Counted from the stretch's first letter, positions 24,419-31,800 are shown. The stretch is DNA of 64,000 nt from Cedecea lapagei (GCF_900635955.1 NZ_LR134201.1:1612001-1676000), one strand, 5' to 3'. Translations and numbers: made by a program. The notes: a model not told the origin generated them from the sequence alone.

Positions 24419-24748
24419 TCAACTCTGCGGCTGCAGCTGATAAATCCACGCTGTCACGGTCCTGCCATCGAGCGTGATGACATCCACTTCTACGCGATCG
24501 TAACCGTCCTCGAACTCGTCCAGCATCGGCCAGTGTTTGCTCAGGTGAGGGGATAAAAACAGGTAGCCGTGAACCTCGGGGCCGTTTTTATTCAGTACGA
24601 TACCGGGAAAATCAGCGGCGGCTCCCCAGCCTCGTTCATAAAACGTGCCGTTCACGTATCCGGCCTGCCACTCTCCGCCGATGTTTTCCATGATATGGGC
24701 ATTAACGTGCCCGGGGCGAAGCGTCCCGTAAACAAACAATGATTCCAT
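24419..24748 (-). CDS. Gamma-glutamylcyclotransferase-fold protein (YtfP-like)
   Basis: The 109-residue protein starts with ESLFVYGTLRPGHVNAH, the conserved opening of the GGCT/AIG2 family, and contains EVHGYLFLSPHLSKHWPMLDEFEDGYDRVEVDV with the candidate catalytic Glu. The ATG at 24748 follows GGAGAA. Enzymes of this fold cyclise gamma-glutamyl amines; the substrate here is unknown. Confidence 0.85.
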   Translation of the reverse strand: MESLFVYGTLRPGHVNAHIMENIGGEWQAGYVNGTFYERGWGAAADFPGIVLNKNGPEVHGYLFLSPHLSKHWPMLDEFEDGYDRVEVDVITLDGRTVTAWIYQLQPQS

Positions 24749-24894
24749 TTTTCTCCTCGTGCGGAGCAGCTTAATCAAGAATAGGGAAGGGGATTTAACA
24801 TACGGCGTAACACGGTGGCTGGCAACGTGTGATTTGCTCGATACAGGGCGATGTTAGCAACGATAACGTTAAGACAGGCTACCGCTGATCTTCC

Positions 24895-24928
24895 TGCGGC
24901 GCAGCCCGGATAAGGAAGCTGCGCCGCA
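24895..24928. repeat. REP-like palindrome
   Basis: The 11-bp arms TGCGGCGCAGC / GCTGCGCCGCA are perfect and the loop CCGGATAAGGAA resembles enterobacterial REP units. The gap 24749-25087 otherwise holds no gene I can support. An AT-rich palindrome with TATAAT (25083-25088) precedes the first chpS copy and may be its promoter. Confidence 0.55.
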
Positions 24929-25087
24929 ATTTGTTTATCCGATCCGTCATAATCCTTTGAGCCGCAAAAACAGTTTTCTATTCTCGCCTTTCTTATCGCC
25001 AACAAGGCTTGATTACGCAAAGGAAATCACAATGGATCTGATGAATAATTGTGCATCGCCTGCCATGGATGTTATATTAAAATATAA

Positions 25088-25211
25088 TATTCGGAGGTGT
25101 TCTATGTATACAGCTCGCCTGAAAAAGGTCGGCGGCTCCATCATGCTGGCGGTTCCTCCCGCCCTGCTGAAAACGCTGGAGCTGACGACGGACAGCGAAG
25201 TGAGTATGACC
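25088..25211 (+). repeat. 124-bp direct repeat, left copy (chpS 5' end)
   Basis: This segment matches 29659-29782 over 124 bases with three differences and no gap. It includes the ribosome site TCGGAGGTGT and the first 36 codons of chpS. The match ends abruptly on both sides, so it bounds the 4.4-kb AT-rich insert between the copies. Confidence 0.93.
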
Positions 25212-25298
25212 ATTTTCTTTGCGTATGCTTATTCTCGAATCTCTATCCGTTACAACCCCAATATTGTCATTGAATCAGGATTTAATTGGTGTTATTAA
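25104..25298 (+). pseudogene. Truncated chpS antitoxin fused to unrelated sequence
   Basis: The first 36 residues (MYTARLKKVGGSIMLAVPP onward) equal the SpoVT-AbrB-like DNA-binding half of the intact ChpS at 29675, with two substitutions. After SEVSMT the frame enters foreign sequence for 28 residues (IFFAYAYSRIS...) and stops. The toxin-binding C-terminal half is lost. A DNA-binding remnant could in principle still bind the chpSB operator, because dimerisation is through the AbrB fold. Confidence 0.85.
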
Positions 25299-26185
25299 AT
25301 CTGAACGTCATTCATATGCCGAAAAAGAAGTAGCGATAACGGCATTAATACACTCGGGCCTATCAGGTATTAAAGAAGTCGTCGGAATTTATTCTGAATT
25401 GAAAGAGATAAATCACGACAGTATTCGATTGCGTAACCACATTATTCAGTTACTTTATAAAGATTATTTCTCCGCGTTAGATGTAGCGCAACTCCTGACT
25501 GACACTTTAAGTGTTACTGAGGAACGTTTACCGGTAGGGTCTCTATGGGGAATTATAGATGTTGTTCCTGCCGAAGATATAATGACAATATTTGAATGTC
25601 TCTATCAATATCAAAATGAAAATATAGATAACCAGTATTCATCATCAATAAATTGCCATGAAATTTTGTATTGTATTGAAAGTGGCCTGATGATTATTAT
25701 TAATACGAAGGAGCAGTACACTGCTGAGCAGATATGGGTATGCCTGAGTGTTCATTATTGGTATAAAGAACATTATAGTCATTTTGACAGTAAAGCAGCT
25801 CCGATTGTCCAGTTGCTAAAAGAACGTGAATGGCAATATGAAGATATTATAGATGCCGCAGTAGCATCATTCAGTCGTTATAATACAAGGTTTCTTTTTT
25901 TAAATGAATTCGAACAAAGTACATTTTGGGTCATTCCTCGTGAATTTTTGCTGTCCCGATTTATTCATTATTTATCGAGTGATAAAAATATTTCGGATAA
26001 AACGAAATTTATTTATCGCTTAGCATTTCTTGTTCATTGGAGTTGTGATGTACCTTCTGAGTAAGTTTTTGATTTTCTTACTTCCTATGGCCTTTTTAAC
26101 AACGAATTATCTTCAGTTTTAGATGATGCACTGACCTGTGAAATTGAGGATTGGCAGGTAAAAAACAACGTCAGAAAACTAGAGA
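25219..26185 (+). pseudogene. Remnant of a large helical protein, in-frame stop at 26062
   Basis: From a TTG at 25219 (or ATG 25225) 281 residues of AT-rich, mainly helical sequence run to a TAA at 26062-26064. The same frame then continues sensibly for about 40 residues (VFDFLTSYGLFNNELSSVLDDALTCEI...KLERWRRE) up to the tRNA-like gene. So one longer gene was probably interrupted by a nonsense mutation and cut at both ends. The style (helical repeats ending in a charged segment) recalls C-terminal parts of large STAND-type NTPases, but no motif proves it. Confidence 0.55.
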
Positions 26186-26187
26186 GG

Positions 26188-26290
26188 TGGCGGAGAGAGC
26201 AGGATTCGAACCTACGACACGATAAATCGTGTGGACTCAGGAAATTTTGTAATTACCTTAATCTGGCTTAAACCACTCGCCCACCTCTCC
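26188..26290 (-). tRNA. tRNA-Ser-like gene with an oversized anticodon arm
   Basis: Read on the minus strand: acceptor GGAGAGG/TCTCTCC, U8-G9, D arm GGC-GAGTGGTTTAA-GCC, class II variable arm ACACGA-TTTA-TCGTGT, T arm GTAGG-TTCGAAT-CCTGC, discriminator G and encoded CCA. These are canonical and fit serine identity. The anticodon arm is 30 nt, not 17. GATT/AGTC, AGG/CCT and AA/TT pair with two mismatches around a TTACAAAA loop. A normal anticodon cannot be assigned (ACA if U33 is the second loop T). Either a pseudo-tRNA or a non-decoding tRNA. It matches none of the E. coli serine tRNAs I can recall. Confidence 0.7.
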
Positions 26291-26343
26291 GCATTTAATT
26301 CAAAAACATATAACCATACAAAAGAAATGGATTAAAGATACCA

Positions 26344-26379
26344 AGTGATGTTTTGTGAGTTGAATCACAGAGCATCACT
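26344..26379. promoter_or_regulatory. Perfect CRP-type site nested in a larger palindrome
   Basis: TGTGAGTTGAATCACA (26354-26369) is an exact TGTGA-N6-TCACA CRP half-site pair. It is embedded in outer arms AGTGATG / CATCACT (26344-26350, 26373-26379). It lies between the divergent tRNA-like gene (about 72 bp from its 5' end) and the 26482 gene (about 120 bp from its ATG). TTGACG at 26404 could be a -35 element for the latter. FNR is less likely because TTGAT is absent. Confidence 0.75.
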
Positions 26380-26481
26380 GTCGGCGGATGTTTTTTTTAG
26401 TATTTGACGTGAGTGGCAAAATTAAATGTGTAGTTGATGTAGGTTCCACCTGATTTGTCACACATTAAGGGAGATATTATT

Positions 26482-27375
26482 ATGGCTGATATTGAGTTGC
26501 TTGTTTTAAGAGAAGAAAACTTCTACAAGACTGCAGAGCGCGTAATTTTCAGGGATTATAAATGCAACTGTACAAAAGGATGGAAAGACGTGGACAGATT
26601 CATTGTCTACAGAGCAGATGAAACTGGTGTGACTGAAATAATTAATGATGAAGTCGGTGACCATAATTTAGACATTCTGATTGAGTTGGCCAAAAGTAAT
26701 CTTAGCAAAAAAATTATTATTTCAGGAGGACATACTGTTGTAAATCTTGACGATCGTTTTGCAGTAAGCAATGAGGTTGAGAAATCAGCCAGATTCTGTA
26801 TCGATTATATTGTAAAATCAAAGGAAAAGTTAAACATCCAGCCTGATTTTCTCATGGAAATCAATGATTTTTACATGGAGAAAAGCGACGGACATGAAAT
26901 CGATGGCGCTAATAATTACAGAAAGATGGCGACATCACCATATATTATCCCGGAAAAAATAAATGCCTACATCAAAGAAAATAACAAACGCTATGGTATA
27001 GATATCAGGTCATTTTATGTTAGTGAAAAGACCATGGCAGATCGGTTCAAAAGACACATCAAAAATTCTATTGATGATAATATTTTGTTTAATCGGCAGG
27101 GTAGCAATCTTTTAATGACAGTTGACGAACAAACATTTGCCATTATAGATGATAATAAACCTACCTGCGCTGCAGGCAATGCAGCCACGTTCAGAGCGAT
27201 CAGGTATAAAGTTTCCTCCAATAAGACTTTTGATAATTACACTTCTCATATCGGTGTATTCCCACTTTGCTCGCGAACCAATGTTCTTAACGGATACAGG
27301 GCAGCGTCAGCGTTCTATGGAAACCTCTCTTTACCTTCGCTGCTGGTGTTTTTCGGAAGATCCTGTTTTGAATAG
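26482..27375 (+). CDS. Unrecognised 297-residue protein of the accessory insert
   Basis: I do not recognise this protein. It is soluble, AT-rich in codon use, with no signal peptide. Notable segments are RDYKCNCTKGWKDVDRF near 24-40, SKKIIISGGHTVVNLDDRF near 74-92, a charged middle (EINDFYMEKSDGHEIDG) and a C terminus GNLSLPSLLVFFGRSCFE. The ATG at 26482 follows AAGGGAG. It is followed after 38 bases by an amino-acid permease on the same strand and shares its upstream region, including the CRP-type site, with the divergent tRNA-like gene. A role in making or modifying an amino-acid-derived compound is a guess from context. Confidence 0.75.
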   Translation: MADIELLVLREENFYKTAERVIFRDYKCNCTKGWKDVDRFIVYRADETGVTEIINDEVGDHNLDILIELAKSNLSKKIIISGGHTVVNLDDRFAVSNEVEKSARFCIDYIVKSKEKLNIQPDFLMEINDFYMEKSDGHEIDGANNYRKMATSPYIIPEKINAYIKENNKRYGIDIRSFYVSEKTMADRFKRHIKNSIDDNILFNRQGSNLLMTVDEQTFAIIDDNKPTCAAGNAATFRAIRYKVSSNKTFDNYTSHIGVFPLCSRTNVLNGYRAASAFYGNLSLPSLLVFFGRSCFE

Positions 27376-27413
27376 CACTTGTAGATAATAAGAAGACTTA
27401 TGTTCATCATTAG

Positions 27414-28544
27414 ATGAGTAATATTATGCGAATTTCATATTTATACTGGCCTGTAACATTTTTTTCTACTGCCTTTGGGGCCGGTATTTTCTTTTTACCT
27501 CAGGCAGTAGGCCCGGTTGTACTTGGAATGGTACCTTTTTTTGTATTTATCACTGGTGCTATGTTAGTTTCACTAATGGCTCACTATCTTTTTTTTAAGT
27601 TTATCAGTTTTCATCCAGATAAAGATTACCTGGCAGCCTCCTCGAAATTTATTGGCCGCCGTTCTGCATCTGTAATTTGTGCATTGTTTATAGTTTCGAT
27701 GATGATTATTGTTCTTATAAACTTCATAGCACTGGTTAATGTGGTAAGTTCATTTCTCTCAGAGAGTTTGATTGTCCGTTTTTTTGTCTCGCTGCTTTTA
27801 AGTTCAGCCCTTTCTGTGATCTGGCTACTTTTTAATAATGAGGTGGAAAAGCTTATTTCGCGGATCGCGCTTCTTTCTATCATTTCGGTTGCAGGGGTAG
27901 CTGTATTCTTTTTCTTTCAACCAGTCCGGGAACAGTTAATAAACTTACCGGCTATTTGTTCTTTCAATAGCCTCGCATTATTACCTGTTTTTCTTTTCAC
28001 TTTCAATTTTACTCCATGCATCCAGCGTTTCACTAAAAGCTCCGAAAATCCGGAAGCACGAAAACTGATTGCAGGAAAAATAATTATCTTTGCGTTTATT
28101 CTCATTTTTGTCTTAGCAGTCAGTCGATTATTAACACCGCAAGATATTGATATTATCAACCACAGAAATATTGATGCTCTTTCTTATACTGCTAATCTCA
28201 GCGGTAATCAGGCTGTGTGGTTTGGTGCAGCACTGCTTCTTTCTCTGCTGACTGCTGGCGCCTATACAGGAACACTGACAGGTGTTATTGACGGGATAGA
28301 TTCTTTTGGTGCATTGAACAGGAGGGCTATTTTGAGCTGCAACATTTTCATCTGTACCGTGTTCGGAACAGCAAATCCCAGCATAGTGAAAATAATTGCT
28401 AATGGTTCGATGCCAGTTATAGTCACTACGGTGTTCTTTATCCCATCCGTATATTTTATAATCAAAGGATGCATGCTGATGAAAATCGTCGGCACCCTGG
28501 TACTGCTCAGTGGCTGTGCCGTGATAGTAACTCTATTTATTTAA
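27414..28544 (+). CDS. HAAAP-family amino-acid permease (SdaC/TdcC-like)
   Basis: The 376-residue membrane protein has about 11 helices. It opens YWPVTFFSTAFGAGIFFLPQAVG, the unwound first helix typical of the HAAAP serine/threonine/aromatic permeases (SdaC, TdcC, Mtr), and later has FNFTPCIQRF, as in serine permeases. These are proton symporters at the inner membrane. It is shorter than SdaC (429). Codon use is AT-rich like the rest of the insert. The substrate is probably a hydroxy or aromatic amino acid; direction in this context is unknown. Confidence 0.85.
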   Translation: MSNIMRISYLYWPVTFFSTAFGAGIFFLPQAVGPVVLGMVPFFVFITGAMLVSLMAHYLFFKFISFHPDKDYLAASSKFIGRRSASVICALFIVSMMIIVLINFIALVNVVSSFLSESLIVRFFVSLLLSSALSVIWLLFNNEVEKLISRIALLSIISVAGVAVFFFFQPVREQLINLPAICSFNSLALLPVFLFTFNFTPCIQRFTKSSENPEARKLIAGKIIIFAFILIFVLAVSRLLTPQDIDIINHRNIDALSYTANLSGNQAVWFGAALLLSLLTAGAYTGTLTGVIDGIDSFGALNRRAILSCNIFICTVFGTANPSIVKIIANGSMPVIVTTVFFIPSVYFIIKGCMLMKIVGTLVLLSGCAVIVTLFI

Positions 28545-28547
28545 AAC

Positions 28548-29348
28548 CTACCCAAGAACATAAACATCACCTGTTACCGGAGAGACTGCTTCCGGCAACC
28601 ACAAGCGGCCCCATTTACCAGTACAATGACAACCCATTATTTTATCTGGTTTGTGAAGGTGTAGAAACTGTCTTACCTTCCAGAGCCTTAGGGGTGATGC
28701 ACAGCGCAGATGAAAACCACCGAAAATGGCATGAATATGATTTACCCCGGTTATATTCTGGCAGTGACGTACGATATCAATCAACCCACGATGACCACAA
28801 CCGATAAAAATGATCAGCCCAAAGTCGGATTTATAAATTAAAACCCCCTCATCTTTTACATAATCCGCTTTCGTATTCTTATGACCGATTACACCGTAAG
28901 CACGCGGTTTGGCTACAGGGATCTCTCCTGACCACATAAAACGTTCCCCGATATGTAGTGGGGTACTGCTGTACTCCATGCGAAAACGTGAAAAATTATT
29001 ATGTATCGACAATTTTTTTATTCTGGCGGTATAGCCTGGAAACCTTACTGCCGAGTAGCGCTCATTCGCCACCATTGGATGGCATATTATCCGACATGTG
29101 TCAGGTATCCACGGAACACCGCCACAATGGTCATAGTGACCGTGGGAAAGTACAGCTGCGGTAAGGTTTGTCAAATCGACTCCCATTAAACCTGCATTAT
29201 GCATGAAGCTATCATCAGGGCCGGTATCAAACAGAATTGAATCATTTTTATCTTGAATCAACAGACTAAGTCCGGCTTTAGCACGCAGCAAATTTTTAGA
29301 TCCGGGCTTAAGTCGGTTTTCCAGCAGGACGCTGATGGTTATGGACAT
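28548..29348 (-). CDS. Metallo-beta-lactamase-fold hydrolase
   Basis: The 266-residue protein begins SITISVLLENRLKPG and has DSILFDTGPDDSFMHNAG, the zinc motif SHGHYDHCGG (HxHxDH), IGCGHRGLIDI and FGGFHL, the pattern of the MBL group that includes the archaeal methanopterin-pathway enzyme MptA-like/ribofuranosylaminobenzene synthase relatives. It is a two-metal hydrolase; the substrate is unknown. The start at 29348 follows AGGGAAAGAG; longer in-frame readings upstream lack family similarity. It ends 3 bases from the permease stop, convergently. Confidence 0.85.
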   Translation of the reverse strand: MSITISVLLENRLKPGSKNLLRAKAGLSLLIQDKNDSILFDTGPDDSFMHNAGLMGVDLTNLTAAVLSHGHYDHCGGVPWIPDTCRIICHPMVANERYSAVRFPGYTARIKKLSIHNNFSRFRMEYSSTPLHIGERFMWSGEIPVAKPRAYGVIGHKNTKADYVKDEGVLIYKSDFGLIIFIGCGHRGLIDIVRHCQNITGVNHIHAIFGGFHLRCASPLRLWKVRQFLHLHKPDKIMGCHCTGKWGRLWLPEAVSPVTGDVYVLG

Positions 29349-29620
29349 ATTCGCTCTTTCCCTGAAGTAATTCGTTACCGCCAGGCTGCGATAACTCTGT
29401 GAGGCACAGTCAATAATACTCCATTCCCGGAGTGGAACACGATTTATATACAGGCAGCTTTTGCCCATCTTCGGAGTCAGGACGAAACGCTGAATGATGA
29501 GGATATTGCTGTGCCACGGGCATATCATTATGCTCGGCCATTATTCCTTCACACTGGCAGTACTGGTGACCAAAGGGCATCGGCGACCATTAAAAGAGGC
29601 GTCAGAGGAAGAAAACATTG

Positions 29621-29655
29621 CTTAACGTGAGTTTTCGTTCCACTGAGCGTCAGAC
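29621..29655 (+). repeat. 35-base match to the pMB1/ColE1 plasmid backbone
   Basis: The bases from CTTAACGTGAGTTTTCGTTC through CACTGAGCGTCAGAC equal, as far as I can recall, the segment between bla and the origin in pBR322/pUC plasmids, which comes from the ColE1-type backbone. It directly abuts the right copy of the 124-bp repeat. The rest of the gap 29349-29658 contains no supported gene. Confidence 0.6.
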
Positions 29656-29658
29656 TCC

Positions 29659-29782
29659 TATTCGGAGGTGTTCTATGTATAAAACTCGCCTGAAAAAGGT
29701 CGGCGGCTCCATCATGCTGGCGGTTCCTCCCGCCCTGCTGAAAACGCTGAAGCTGACGACGGACAGCGAAGTGAGTATGACC
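29659..29782 (+). repeat. 124-bp direct repeat, right copy
   Basis: Partner of 25088-25211 (three mismatches, no gap). Here the sequence continues into the intact chpS gene, so this copy, or an ancestor of it, is the source of the duplicated 5' end. Confidence 0.93.
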
Positions 29783-29932
29783 GTTGATAATGGCTGCCTG
29801 ATTATTGAACCCCAGAAACGGCCCCGTTATTCTCTTGAGGAGCTTCTGGCGCAGTGCGATCCGCACGCTGAAATAAGCGAAGAGGATCGAGAATGGATTG
29901 ATGCGCCTGCGGTTGGCAAGGAGATCCTGTAG
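29675..29932 (+). CDS. chpS: ChpS/PemI-type antitoxin
   Basis: The 85-residue protein has a SpoVT-AbrB DNA-binding domain at 1-45 (LKKVGGSIMLAVPPALLKTL) and an acidic C-terminal tail (EEDREWIDAPAVGKEIL) that should wrap the toxin. It neutralises the downstream RNase and represses its own operon. The TAG stop is immediately followed by the toxin ATG. The ribosome site GGAGG is strong. Its 5' part is duplicated at 25104. Confidence 0.9.
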   Translation: MYKTRLKKVGGSIMLAVPPALLKTLKLTTDSEVSMTVDNGCLIIEPQKRPRYSLEELLAQCDPHAEISEEDREWIDAPAVGKEIL

Positions 29933-30265
29933 ATGGACAGAGGGGAAATCTGGCTCGTTTCGCTGGATCCGATTGCCGGCCACGAGCAAAGCGGAAAATT
30001 TCCGGTGCTTATCGTATCAAAGGCGTCGTTTAACAAGCTGGCCCGGCTCCCGGTTGTTGTTCCCGTCACCAGCGGAGGAAACTTTACCCGCACAGCCGGT
30101 TTTACCGTCTCACTGGACGGCGCGGGAACAAAAACGACGGGCGTTATTCGCTGCGACCAGCCCAGAACCATTGATATGGGAGCCCGGAGCGGTAAGCGAC
30201 TGGAACGTATACCCGATGCTGTGGTGAATGAAGTGCTGGCCCGACTGGAAGCCATTCTGAGCTGA
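29933..30265 (+). CDS. chpB: ChpB/PemK (MazF-family) mRNA-interferase toxin
   Basis: The 110-residue protein has the MazF/PemK fold: DRGEIWLVSLDPIAGHEQSGKFPVLIVS, PVVVPVTSGGN and GVIRCDQPRTIDMGARSGKRL. This family cuts single-stranded mRNA at short sites and arrests growth. It directly follows its antitoxin with no gap, as usual for stoichiometric control. The N terminus is a few residues shorter than E. coli ChpB (116). Confidence 0.92.
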   Translation: MDRGEIWLVSLDPIAGHEQSGKFPVLIVSKASFNKLARLPVVVPVTSGGNFTRTAGFTVSLDGAGTKTTGVIRCDQPRTIDMGARSGKRLERIPDAVVNEVLARLEAILS

Positions 30266-30360
30266 TGCGATAAATACTGGCGTAAGTTCCTTTTGATTGC
30301 CTGACAGCAGAGCCTCTGTCAGCCCAATAGCCTTTTAACTCACAGTGTCAGTGCGCTAAA

Positions 30361-30397
30361 AAGCAAAAATCCTGCTTAAATTTCTTTAAGCAGGATT
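30361..30397 (-). terminator. Terminator of the second tRNA-Asn
   Basis: The 13-bp stem AATCCTGCTTAAA / TTTAAGCAGGATT (30368-30380, 30385-30397) is followed on the minus strand by a TTTTTGCTTTTT-like tract. Similar in place to the hairpin at 915-944, but different in sequence. Confidence 0.75.
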
Positions 30398-30405
30398 CTT
30401 TAATA

Positions 30406-30481
30406 TGGCTCCTCTGACTGGACTCGAACCAGTGACATACGGATTAACAGTCCGCCGTTCTACCGACTGAACTACAGAGGA
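30406..30481 (-). tRNA. tRNA-Asn (GTT), second copy
   Basis: Identical over 76 bases to the tRNA-Asn at 953-1028, same strand, anticodon GTT and encoded CCA. Adjacent mtfA makes it the likely counterpart of E. coli asnT. Confidence 0.98.
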
Positions 30482-30581
30482 ATTGTTTCAACGGGGCGCA
30501 TGTTAGCGTTAGCCATAAAAACTGTCAACAGTAAAAGTAACGCATTAATTCATATGATTAAACTTAAACCGCGTTGCTGAT

Positions 30582-31379
30582 TTAATGCACCGTATTCCCG
30601 GCCATACCGGGGGAGTTTTCTCTCTCAAGCAGACGTTGGGCAGGATCCTGCCCATAGAACTGGCAAAACCTCTGATAAAGCGAAGCAAAGCGCGGAGTGA
30701 AGAGCTGAGGAGCGCTGAAGAAATACTCGGAAAGCACCGCGAAACACTCTGCCGGGTCGGTGGCGGCATAGGCGTCGATGCTGGCAGCGTTTTCGCCCAC
30801 CATATCAATCTCATCCTGGATGCTGTCCATCGCGGCGTGAAGATCATGCTCCCAGCCGGCAACATCCCGTAAGGCAATCAGCGGTACGCCGCTGGCGCGG
30901 TCGCCGTTACGGCTGTCCAGCTTGTGGGCGACTTCATGGATAATCAGGTTAAACCCGGATGCGTCGAAAGAGTCCTGCACGTCCAGCCAGTTCAGCACAA
31001 CGGGCCCCTGCTGCCAGCTTTGGCCGGACTGCACCACGCGCTGGTTATGCACCAGGCCGAAGTCGTCCTGCCATTCGTCATCAACAATAAACGGCGCAGG
31101 GTAGAGCAGAACCTCGTGGAAACCGTCCAGCCATTCGATGCCCAGCTCCAGCACGGGCAGGCAAAACAGCAGGGCAATACGAGCTGACTTCAAATCATCC
31201 AGCGCAAAACCCTGCAGCGGAACCAGACGTTTTTGCTGCAAAAAGCGCGCCGCAAGGGCTGTCAATTTCTGCTGTTCGGTTTCACTGAGAGACGCCAGCA
31301 CGGGAATAGCTAAAGCCTGCTCCCAGGGCAAAACGGAGGTGGTGGTTGACTCACTTGCTTTCCAGGGCCACTTAATCAT
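30582..31379 (-). CDS. mtfA: MtfA, Mlc titration factor and zinc peptidase
   Basis: The 265-residue protein starts MIKWPWKAS, as E. coli MtfA (265), and carries the zinc-peptidase motif in IIHEVAHKLDSRNG (HExxH) with a later Glu in DAYAATDPAECFAVLSEYFF. MtfA binds the repressor Mlc, relieving repression of ptsG, and has aminopeptidase activity. The start at 31379 is chosen by this match; longer readings run into the upstream region. Neighbouring tRNA-Asn and tRNA-Ser are as in E. coli. Confidence 0.95.
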   Translation of the reverse strand: MIKWPWKASESTTTSVLPWEQALAIPVLASLSETEQQKLTALAARFLQQKRLVPLQGFALDDLKSARIALLFCLPVLELGIEWLDGFHEVLLYPAPFIVDDEWQDDFGLVHNQRVVQSGQSWQQGPVVLNWLDVQDSFDASGFNLIIHEVAHKLDSRNGDRASGVPLIALRDVAGWEHDLHAAMDSIQDEIDMVGENAASIDAYAATDPAECFAVLSEYFFSAPQLFTPRFASLYQRFCQFYGQDPAQRLLERENSPGMAGNTVH

Positions 31380-31473
31380 GATATTTGCTCGCAAAGACAT
31401 CGTTTGAACAGAAACCAAAGATCCCAGACTGTTAAAATGCCGCATAACCTGGCATGATGGCAACCACCAGAAC

Positions 31474-31563
31474 GGAGAGATGCCGGAGCGGCTGAACGGA
31501 CCGGTCTCGAAAACCGGAGTAGGGGCAACTCTACCGGGGGTTCAAATCCCCCTCTCTCCGCCA
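31474..31563 (+). tRNA. serU: tRNA-Ser (CGA)
   Basis: The 90-nt class II tRNA starts GGAGAGATGCCGGAGCGG, has anticodon loop CTCGAAA (anticodon CGA), an extended variable arm and an encoded CCA. Sequence and neighbour (mtfA) match E. coli serU. Its normal 17-nt anticodon arm contrasts with the tRNA-like gene at 26188. Confidence 0.98.
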
Positions 31564-31800
31564 ATTATTCAAGCACTTATCGCATTTCATTTCAGTGACC
31601 CATCTCTCGCTCCCGATAACGAAGGCGGCCACACCCCGGCTGGAAATGCGCACGTTTACCCGGGAAATGCCTGCCTGGCGTTCAGTCATCCCCGCAGAAT
31701 AACCCCCAGTCTTAACAAGTCAGCGATTTCACCGTTGTTGAAATTCTGCGCCACGTTAAGCTCTATACTCTCCCGAGGATGTTCGACAACAGGAAAAAAG

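Noticed and set aside
26344..26398. Nested palindrome plus T8 run as a plus-strand terminator
   Set aside because: The T-run starts 11 bases after the stem, and the inner core is an exact CRP site, a better explanation.
28469..28807. 112-codon plus-strand frame after the permease
   Set aside because: Overlaps the end of the permease and is antisense to the MBL enzyme, which has clear HxHxDH motifs.
953..30481. Whole interval between the tRNA-Asn genes as an integrated island
   Set aside because: No integrase, no att-like remnant beyond the tRNA identity itself, and it contains core genes such as nac and cbl.
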